A stretch of 20,531 bases of DNA, taken from positions 1 through 20,531 of the forward strand of contig JAAKFX010000017.1 in assembly GCA_011064865.1 (NCBI GenBank). The letters run 5' to 3'. The position numbers and the translations under genes were made by a program. Below the pieces are notes generated by a model. That model worked only from the letters and a program-made list of their open reading frames with translations, was not told the DNA's origin and did not search any database. This document shows, one piece after another, positions 15,054 to 20,531 of the stretch; within the stretch, counting starts at the first letter, position 1; every line of letters starts with the position of its first letter. This DNA comes from Candidatus Anoxychlamydiales bacterium. Lineage in GTDB: Bacteria; Chlamydiota; Chlamydiia; Chlamydiales; SM23-39.

Positions 15054-17144
15054 CTATTTTTTCATGATTTCTTCTTGTATTTTTACAGGAACCTTTTCAA
15101 AGTGAGATGGTTCCATTGTATATGTTGCTCTTCCAGAAGAGAGGGATCTAAGTTGTGTAGAATAACCAAACATCTCAGAAAGCGGTACTTCAGATGTTAT
15201 TACCAAAACTTTTTTCTGCATGTCTTGCCCTAAAATTTTTCCTCTTCTTTTATTTAAATCACCAATGATATCACCTAGATAATCTTCAGGGGTTGTTGCG
15301 ACAACCTTCATTATAGGTTCTAATATGACAGCAGAGGCCTGTTTAGCTCCAGCTCTAATTGCCATAGATGCACAAATTTTAAATGCCATCTCAGAAGAAT
15401 CAACTTCGTGGAAAGATCCAAATACAATTGTAACTTTGGTATCTACTAAATTGTAGCCCGCTAAAACTCCAGTTGCAAGACCCTCTTCAATTCCTTTAAT
15501 TGTTGATGGGATATACTCTTTCGGAATAACCCCTCCAACAATTTTATTAACGATTTCATTTCCTTTCCCAGCTTCATTTGGCTCTAACTCTAATACAACG
15601 TGAGCATACTGACCACGACCACCAGATTGTTTTACAAATTTATGCTCAATTTTTGTAGGTTTAGTAATTGTCTCTTTGTAAGATACTTGAGGTTTTCCCA
15701 CATTTGCATCTACTTTGAATTCTCGAAGCATTCTATCTCTTAAAATCTCTAAATGAAGCTCTCCCATTCCAGAAATAATGGTTTGACCAGTCTCGTGATT
15801 TGTTTTAACTCTAAAAGTTGGATCTTCTTCAGATAGAGATCCTAAAGCAACAGATAATTTCTCTCTATCCGCTTTCGATTTCGGCTCAATTGCCATCGAA
15901 ATTACAGGTTCTGGAAATTCCATCTTCTCTAAAATTAATGGATTATCTTCCGAGCAAAGAGTGTCACCAGTTGAAGTGTTTTTTAAACCAATACATGCTG
16001 CTATATCTCCAGTAAAAAAAGCGTCTTTATCCTTCCTTTGATTAGCATGCATCTCTAAAAGCCGAGATACTCTCTCTTTTCTATCTTTTGTTGTATTTAT
16101 AATAGTTGTTCCTTTTTCCAAAACTCCACTGTAAATCCTTATAAATGTTAATCTTCCAACATATGGATCTGTTACAATTTTAAATGCTAAAGCAGATAAA
16201 GGAGATTCGTCTGATGGTTTGATGCTCATCTCTTCATCGTTTTCAAGATTAATACCATTGATTAGACCTCTATCTATTGGGGAGGGCATCCATCTAACAA
16301 TAGCATCCAATATTTGTTGTACACCTTTGTTTTTAAAGGCTGTTCCACATAAAACTGGATTAAATTTATTCTCAATTACACCTTTTCTGATAATTTTATG
16401 TATCTCATCTTCAGTTAAAGAGTCTGGATTCTCTAAAACCTTGATCATAAATTCTTCATTTTTTTCATCTATCGTTGCTAGTTCATCTAAAAGCTCAGTT
16501 CTCATTTTTGCAGATTTTTCTTTTAGATCTTCAGGAATTTCTTGCACTTCATATTCAGCTCCTAGAGTTTCTTCTTTAAATATATAAGCCTTCATCGTGA
16601 TTAAATCGACCATTCCTTTGAACTCTGCCTCTGCTCCGATAGGACAGTGAACCGGCACGGCATTTGCTCCTAATTTCTCTTTCATGGACTCTACTGCTGC
16701 AAAAAAATCAGCCCCCGTTCTATCCATCTTATTAACAAAAGCAATTGTCGGTACACCATAAGTAATCGCTTGTCTCCAAACAGTTTCTGATTGAGGTTGA
16801 ACTCCAGCTACTCCACAAAATACAGCAACAGATCCATCTAAAACTCTAAGCGATCTTTCCACTTCTACCGTAAAATCTACGTGTCCAGGTGTATCTATTA
16901 TATTGATTTTACAATCCTTCCAATATACAGTCGTTGCAGCAGATGTTATAGTAATTCCTCTCTCTTTTTCTTGTTCCATAAAATCCATAGTTGCAGCACC
17001 TTCGTGCACTTCTCCGATTTTATGAAGCCTTCCTGAATAGTATAATATCCGCTCGGTAGTTGTCGTTTTTCCAGCATCGATATGAGCCATGATACCGATA
17101 TTTCTTACATTTTCTAATTTATCTTGCTCTGGACGTTTTGCCAT
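15054..17144 (-). CDS. fusA: Translation elongation factor G
   Basis: EF-G is the GTPase that drives ribosomal translocation. G1 is AHIDAGKT at residues 20-27, followed by 'RGITI' (G2) near 62, DTPGH (G3) at 84-88 and NKMD (G4) at 138-141. The remaining domains follow through 'GMGELHLEIL', 'GGRGQYAHV' and 'EVPLSEMFGYSTQLRSLSSGRA'. The length of 696 residues is standard. AGGGA stands about eight bases before the ATG. It is the third gene of the str operon, 19 bases after rpsG and eight bases before rpsJ. There is no tuf gene after it, unlike many proteobacterial str operons but as in Chlamydia. Confidence 0.98.
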   Translation of the reverse strand: MAKRPEQDKLENVRNIGIMAHIDAGKTTTTERILYYSGRLHKIGEVHEGAATMDFMEQEKERGITITSAATTVYWKDCKINIIDTPGHVDFTVEVERSLRVLDGSVAVFCGVAGVQPQSETVWRQAITYGVPTIAFVNKMDRTGADFFAAVESMKEKLGANAVPVHCPIGAEAEFKGMVDLITMKAYIFKEETLGAEYEVQEIPEDLKEKSAKMRTELLDELATIDEKNEEFMIKVLENPDSLTEDEIHKIIRKGVIENKFNPVLCGTAFKNKGVQQILDAIVRWMPSPIDRGLINGINLENDEEMSIKPSDESPLSALAFKIVTDPYVGRLTFIRIYSGVLEKGTTIINTTKDRKERVSRLLEMHANQRKDKDAFFTGDIAACIGLKNTSTGDTLCSEDNPLILEKMEFPEPVISMAIEPKSKADREKLSVALGSLSEEDPTFRVKTNHETGQTIISGMGELHLEILRDRMLREFKVDANVGKPQVSYKETITKPTKIEHKFVKQSGGRGQYAHVVLELEPNEAGKGNEIVNKIVGGVIPKEYIPSTIKGIEEGLATGVLAGYNLVDTKVTIVFGSFHEVDSSEMAFKICASMAIRAGAKQASAVILEPIMKVVATTPEDYLGDIIGDLNKRRGKILGQDMQKKVLVITSEVPLSEMFGYSTQLRSLSSGRATYTMEPSHFEKVPVKIQEEIMKK

Positions 17145-17163
17145 TTTCTATTCCCTTTTATTT

Positions 17164-17634
17164 TTACCATTTGTAATGAGCAAAAGCTTTATTCGCTTCC
17201 GCCATTTTGTGTGTATCATCTTTTTTCTTAATTGTTGAACCTTGATTGTTATAACAATCAGAGAGTTCTGTAGATAAACCTTCTGTCATATCTCTTCCAA
17301 CCTTTGATCTGGCATATGTGATTATCCATCTAGTAGCGAGTGCATTTCTTCTGTCCGGTGCAACCTCAATAGGGACTTGATATGTAGCTCCACCGATTCT
17401 TCTAGATTTAATCTCTAGAGATGGTTTTGCATTTTCTAAAGCCCTTTCAAAAGCTTCTAAAGGATCATCTGCATTTACCCTTTTAGCTAAACTTTCAATA
17501 GCTTTATAAACTATTTTTCTAGCAGTTGTTTTTTTGCCGTCTAACATCACTTTGTTTATAAATTTTGCTACAACTAAACTTTTATATAACGGATCCGGCA
17601 TAATCTTTTTCTTTTCAGCTCGGCGTCTTCTCAT
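17164..17634 (-). CDS. rpsG: 30S ribosomal protein S7
   Basis: S7 is a primary 16S-binding protein that nucleates assembly of the 30S head. 'MRRRRAEKKKIMPDPLYKS', 'KFINKVMLDGKKTTARKIVY', 'RRIGGATYQVPIEV' and 'ALATRWIITYAR' are the standard blocks. The protein ends with the usual 'AEANKAFAHYKW'-type tail. The length of 156 residues is normal. AAGGA lies seven bases before the ATG. It follows rpsL after an 88-base spacer (17635-17722) that contains several inverted repeats, unusually long and structured for this operon. Confidence 0.98.
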   Translation of the reverse strand: MRRRRAEKKKIMPDPLYKSLVVAKFINKVMLDGKKTTARKIVYKAIESLAKRVNADDPLEAFERALENAKPSLEIKSRRIGGATYQVPIEVAPDRRNALATRWIITYARSKVGRDMTEGLSTELSDCYNNQGSTIKKKDDTHKMAEANKAFAHYKW

Positions 17635-17722
17635 GGTTTTTTCCTTATTTTTTAATAAATTGTTTCTTCACCCAGCATTAAGTGCTACCTATCGGTAATC
17701 TAGAATTAGATCTAGTATTGAG
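17635..17722 (-). promoter_or_regulatory. Structured rpsL-rpsG intercistronic spacer (candidate S7 regulatory site)
   Basis: The spacer carries, on the plus strand, AGCATTAAGTGCT at 17674-17686, ACC-TATC-GGT at 17687-17696 and CTAG...CTAG around 17700-17715. Each can form a small hairpin in the rpsL-rpsG message. In E. coli, S7 represses its own translation by binding the same intercistronic position. Whether these hairpins act in that way here is inference. Confidence 0.4.
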
Positions 17723-18094
17723 TTACTTAGGCCTTTTAGCCCCATATTTTGATCTACTTTGTTTTCGACCTTTTACAGCAGCTGTGTCTAAAGTGCCTCT
17801 AACTATATGGTATCTAACACCCGGCAGATCTTTTACTCTTCCCCCACGAACAAGTACTATACTATGTTCTTGAAGATTGTGTCCCTCTCCAGGTATGTAA
17901 GCAATCACCTCTTGTCCATTCGATAATCTCACCCAAGCAACTTTTCTCAAAGCAGAATTTGGCTTTTTCGGTGTTTTTGTTTTCACTTGCAGACAAACGC
18001 CCCTTTTTTGAGGACAAGCATTTAAAGCTGGTGATTTCTTTCTTTTAGTTAGCTTTTTTCTGTTTTTTCGTATCAACTGATTGATTGTCGGCAT
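17723..18094 (-). CDS. rpsL: 30S ribosomal protein S12
   Basis: S12 lies at the decoding centre and governs accuracy. 'PTINQLIRKNRKK', 'ALNACPQKRGVCLQV', 'TPKKPNSALRKVAWVRL', 'IPGEGHNLQEHS' and 'GGRVKDLPGVRYH' are the standard blocks. The Lys residues linked to streptomycin response (in TPKKPNS and GRVKDLPG) are the sensitive-type residues. The frame opens four codons upstream, but MPTINQL at 18094 has GGGAG at correct spacing and matches the family start. The length of 123 residues is typical. It is first in the str operon, with a promoter at 18137-18166. Confidence 0.97.
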   Translation of the reverse strand: MPTINQLIRKNRKKLTKRKKSPALNACPQKRGVCLQVKTKTPKKPNSALRKVAWVRLSNGQEVIAYIPGEGHNLQEHSIVLVRGGRVKDLPGVRYHIVRGTLDTAAVKGRKQSRSKYGAKRPK

Positions 18095-18136
18095 AAATTC
18101 TCCCAAAGGTAATTAATTGCAATCATTTAGAGTTAA

Positions 18137-18166
18137 AATATATCTCAATTCATCTATTTTTGCCAA
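18137..18166 (-). promoter_or_regulatory. Promoter of the str operon (rpsL-rpsG-fusA-rpsJ)
   Basis: On the minus strand, TTGGCA (18166-18161) and TATATT (18142-18137) each match the sigma70 consensus at five of six positions and are 18 bases apart. Transcription would start near 18130, about 36 bases before the rpsL ATG. This is the best-matching promoter found on the minus strand in the window. Confidence 0.6.
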
Positions 18167-18275
18167 AAAAAAATATAATTTCTTCAAATTCTTATCAAAG
18201 CTTTAACTATTAAAATTTTAATAATATTTATAGTTAATATTAAGTTAATAAATAAAGTTTAATTAAAAATTAAAA

Positions 18276-18305
18276 TTGCTTAATTAAATTAAATAATAAT
18301 ATAAT
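18276..18305 (+). promoter_or_regulatory. Promoter in front of the structured element and tsp
   Basis: A perfect TATAAT lies at 18300-18305, with TTGCTT at 18276-18281 and an 18-base spacer. The predicted start is the G-run beginning at 18313, which is exactly the 5' strand of the terminal helix of the adjacent RNA-like element. The -35 half is weak, and the rest of the region is nearly all A and T. Confidence 0.5.
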
Positions 18306-18312
18306 TAGCTTT

Positions 18313-18395
18313 GGGGGAAGAGCGGTGTAGAGCCAAGCTAACGACGCTAAGTTTGTATATGTTTTTTGGACTTTTATAACCACCTCCCCCGACCT
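18313..18395 (+). ncRNA. Candidate structured RNA: tsp leader element or small RNA, class not recognised
   Basis: In a 310-base intergenic stretch that is otherwise almost pure A/T, this segment is sharply richer in G and C. Its 5' end GGGGGA (18313-18318) is complementary to TCCCCC (18385-18390). After a five-base bulge, GGTG (18324-18327) pairs with CACC (18381-18384). Inside, AGCCAA (18331-18336) pairs with TTGG-A-CT (18366-18372) with one bulged A. CGACC and four T residues follow, then the tsp start 22 bases later. It lacks the SRP, tmRNA, 6S and RNase P signatures I know. It could be a 5' leader regulating tsp, or a small RNA ending in the T-run. The pairing is seen; expression is inferred. 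Confidence 0.45.
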
Positions 18396-18416
18396 TTTAA
18401 TAAATGATATAAAATA

Positions 18417-20363
18417 ATGAAAAAAATAATTTATTTAATAATATTAATACTTCCTTTTTATATCTTTTCTAAACCTATACAATTTAATGAAATAAACAAA
18501 ATAATGGATCGTATATTTGAGTATCATATTGAGTATAAAGAATATGATACAAAGCTCATTTCTAGAGCTTTAGGTTTGTATATAGATCAATTCGATCCTT
18601 TAAAAATCTATCTTCTGCAAGAAGAAGTGGATGAATATATTAATTTAAATCAAAAAAATGCAAATATCATATTGAATCAAATCAAAAACGGTGATTTTTC
18701 AGTATTTGAAAATTTAAATAAAATTTTTCAAAAATCAATTACTCGATCGAGAAAACTCAGAGAAGAGATAAGAAAAGAGCTAATAAAAACTGAAATAGTT
18801 CATCAAAATCTTAAAAATGATGATTCAAGTTATGCAAAAAATTTCAATGAACTTGTTCAAAGACAAAAAAATACCTTATCGGTTTTTTATTTAAATCAGC
18901 AGAAAAGATCTAAAATAGATACTCAAGAAAAAAGAGAGAGAGTGTTTGTTCTATTAGAGAGAAAACTCAATAAGAATGAAACAAATTATCTTGAATATAT
19001 TAATGAAAATATTATCTCTCAATATATCTTAAAATCTTTTTCTAGAAGCTTAGATGCTCATAGCTATTTTTTTTCTGAAGATGAAGCAGAACAAATGAGA
19101 CTTTCTTTAGAAAAAGAATTCGAAGGAGTCGGTATAGTTCTATCAGAGAGTATTGACGGTGTTATAGTTACAGATCTCATTGCAAATTCTCCGGCTCAAA
19201 GAGCTAAAATTATTAAAACTAATGATATTTTAACCGAAATAAATGGTGAATCTGTTGAATATTTGAATTTCGATAAAGTTATGAAAATGATGAAAACGAA
19301 AGATAATCCTGACATTGTATTAGGATTTAAAAGAGTTTTAGATGATGGATCAATCTCTTTTTGGAGAATAAAACTTCAAAGAGAGCCAATCTCTATGGAT
19401 GATCAAAGATTGACGTATACACTAGAGCCATACGCTGATGGAGTTATAGCAAAATTAGATCTTACTTCTTTTTACGAAAACTCTAATGGAATAACCTCTG
19501 AAAAAGATATGAAAAAAGCTATAAGAACTATTAAAAAAGAGGATAATTTATTAGGCATTGTTCTAGATTTAAGAGAAAATGCCGGTGGTTTTTTATCTCA
19601 AGCTATTAAAGTCTCTTCCTTGTTCATTAAAAGTGGAGTTGTTGTAATTTCTAAAAATTCTCAAGATGAGATGAGATATCTAAGAAATATTGAAGGTGAT
19701 GCCTATTATAACGGCCCTTTAGTTATTCTAACTTCAAAACTATCTGCATCAGCATCGGAGATTGTAGCAGCATCTCTTCAAGATTATGGTGTTGCTTTAA
19801 TTGTAGGGGATAAAGCAACTTTTGGAAAAGGCTCCATTCAATATCAAACCATTACAGATAAAAATGCTGAGCATTTTTTCAAGGTAACAGTAGGTAAATA
19901 TTATACAGTATCTGGAAAAACAACCCAGATAGAAGGTGTGAAAGCTGATATAATAGTTCCATCAGAATATTCACCTTTCAAAATTGGAGAAAAATATTTA
20001 AAATATCCTTTAAAATCTGACAGGATAAAAGAAGCTTACACAGATAGACTATCAGATATTCAAGGAAAAATAAAAATTTGGTTTAGGGTAAATTATCTAC
20101 CAAATCTTCAAAAAAAGGTCACTTTTTGGCAAAAAATGCTACCAACTTTAAAAGCAAATTCTCAAAATAGGATTTTAAAAGATCCCGATTTTCAAAACTT
20201 TTTAAAAAGACAAAAACAAATCAAAGCCAAATTACAAGGCGAAGATGTTCAAATTGACGCTAGTAACTACGGACAAGACGATCTGCAAATGATCGAAGCT
20301 ACAAATGTCTTAAAAGATATGATCTTCATAGAGTCCGATATGAGAAAAGTTCAAGGTCTATAA
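18417..20363 (+). CDS. prc: Tail-specific protease (C-terminal processing peptidase, S41 family)
   Basis: Tsp/Prc is an exported serine protease with a Ser-Lys dyad that degrades or trims proteins from their C-termini. A signal peptide covers about residues 1-18 (KKIIYLIILILPFYIFS). A helical N-terminal domain follows. The PDZ domain starts at 'EFEGVGIVLSES' near residue 235. The S41 protease domain starts near 'GIVLDLRENAGGF'. 'SKLSASASEIVAASLQDYG' holds the catalytic Ser, and 'GDKATFGKGSIQ' the catalytic Lys. A C-terminal DUF3340-like extension ends the 648 residues, similar in length to chlamydial CT441. There is no Shine-Dalgarno before the ATG. It is divergent from rpsL, as in Chlamydia. 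Secreted chlamydial Tsp proteins have been reported to cleave host proteins, which is not shown here. Confidence 0.95.
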   Translation: MKKIIYLIILILPFYIFSKPIQFNEINKIMDRIFEYHIEYKEYDTKLISRALGLYIDQFDPLKIYLLQEEVDEYINLNQKNANIILNQIKNGDFSVFENLNKIFQKSITRSRKLREEIRKELIKTEIVHQNLKNDDSSYAKNFNELVQRQKNTLSVFYLNQQKRSKIDTQEKRERVFVLLERKLNKNETNYLEYINENIISQYILKSFSRSLDAHSYFFSEDEAEQMRLSLEKEFEGVGIVLSESIDGVIVTDLIANSPAQRAKIIKTNDILTEINGESVEYLNFDKVMKMMKTKDNPDIVLGFKRVLDDGSISFWRIKLQREPISMDDQRLTYTLEPYADGVIAKLDLTSFYENSNGITSEKDMKKAIRTIKKEDNLLGIVLDLRENAGGFLSQAIKVSSLFIKSGVVVISKNSQDEMRYLRNIEGDAYYNGPLVILTSKLSASASEIVAASLQDYGVALIVGDKATFGKGSIQYQTITDKNAEHFFKVTVGKYYTVSGKTTQIEGVKADIIVPSEYSPFKIGEKYLKYPLKSDRIKEAYTDRLSDIQGKIKIWFRVNYLPNLQKKVTFWQKMLPTLKANSQNRILKDPDFQNFLKRQKQIKAKLQGEDVQIDASNYGQDDLQMIEATNVLKDMIFIESDMRKVQGL

Positions 20364-20450
20364 AAAATTATTCAGGGTCTATACATAATCTATAAAAATT
20401 AATTATTTTCAAAAATCTTCAAATCTTCTACCATATATTAATATTCTTTG

Positions 20451-20523
<73 letters not shown>

Positions 20524-20531
20524 TTTTTCGG

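Noticed and set aside
16219..16587. Open frame of 122 codons on the plus strand inside fusA
   Set aside because: It lies wholly antisense to the strongly conserved EF-G coding sequence and has no ribosome site or recognisable protein features.
18095..18106. Longer rpsL starting at 18106
   Set aside because: The GGGAG lies between the two candidate starts, and the S12 family begins MPTINQL.
18313..18395. tmRNA, SRP (4.5S) RNA or 16S-like identity for the structured element
   Set aside because: The GGGGGA start and CACCTCC near the end look suggestive. However, there is no tRNA-like T arm and no GGAAGGAAGCAGCC SRP tip, and the element is only about 83 bases long.
20364..20450. Promoter for tRNA-Phe
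   Set aside because: TATATT at 20434-20439 is well placed as a -10, but no acceptable -35 is found at the right distance. The tRNA may be read from tsp.

Overview
The window comes from an AT-rich member of the Chlamydiae. The sequence supports this through a type III secretion lipoprotein (SctJ), a str operon ordered rpsL-rpsG-fusA-rpsJ with no tuf, a tail-specific protease divergent from rpsL, and the block rluB-like / gpmA / birA / rodA. From memory of the Chlamydia trachomatis gene order, these match CT559-CT560, CT439-CT436 with CT441, and CT722-CT726. The ferrochelatase-like/substrate-binding pair matches CT485-CT486 and the DUF47/PiT pair matches CT691-CT692. In C. trachomatis these blocks lie far apart, so this is a strongly rearranged, non-Chlamydia chlamydial genome. 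Family and species cannot be fixed from the window.

Layout. At 1-1545 (minus) is the start of a type III secretion cluster: sctJ, then a partial gene coupled to it by an ATGA overlap that runs off the left edge. At 1613-3290 a degenerate ferrochelatase (minus) and an amino-acid-type substrate-binding lipoprotein (plus) diverge. At 3311-5881 (minus) is glycogen phosphorylase, cut in two by one in-frame TAA. At 5966-8054 (minus) is a DUF47 protein followed by a PiT phosphate permease. At 8196-9033 (plus) a P-loop kinase-like protein overlaps an 84-residue, half-size PnuC-like membrane protein. From 9030 to 14651 are a pseudouridine synthase (minus), gpmA (plus), a sugar-porter MFS protein with birA (both minus), rodA, an unrecognised protein and a BamE-like lipoprotein (plus). 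At 14722-18094 (minus) is the str operon. At 18107-18416 is an AT-rich intergenic stretch holding the rpsL promoter and a candidate structured RNA. Then come tsp (plus) and tRNA-Phe.

How the genes work together. Several genes suit an intracellular parasite drawing on its host: the PiT phosphate carrier, a solute-binding lipoprotein, a sugar porter and a probable pyridine-nucleoside uptake/kinase pair. Others show biosynthetic or storage decay: the ferrochelatase has lost its catalytic His motif, and the glycogen phosphorylase has a stop codon plus a changed active-site loop. The most unusual objects are the overlapping kinase/half-PnuC pair and the RNA-like element at 18313-18395. That element sits correctly spaced behind a perfect TATAAT box, and its 5' GGGGGA pairs with its 3' TCCCCC.
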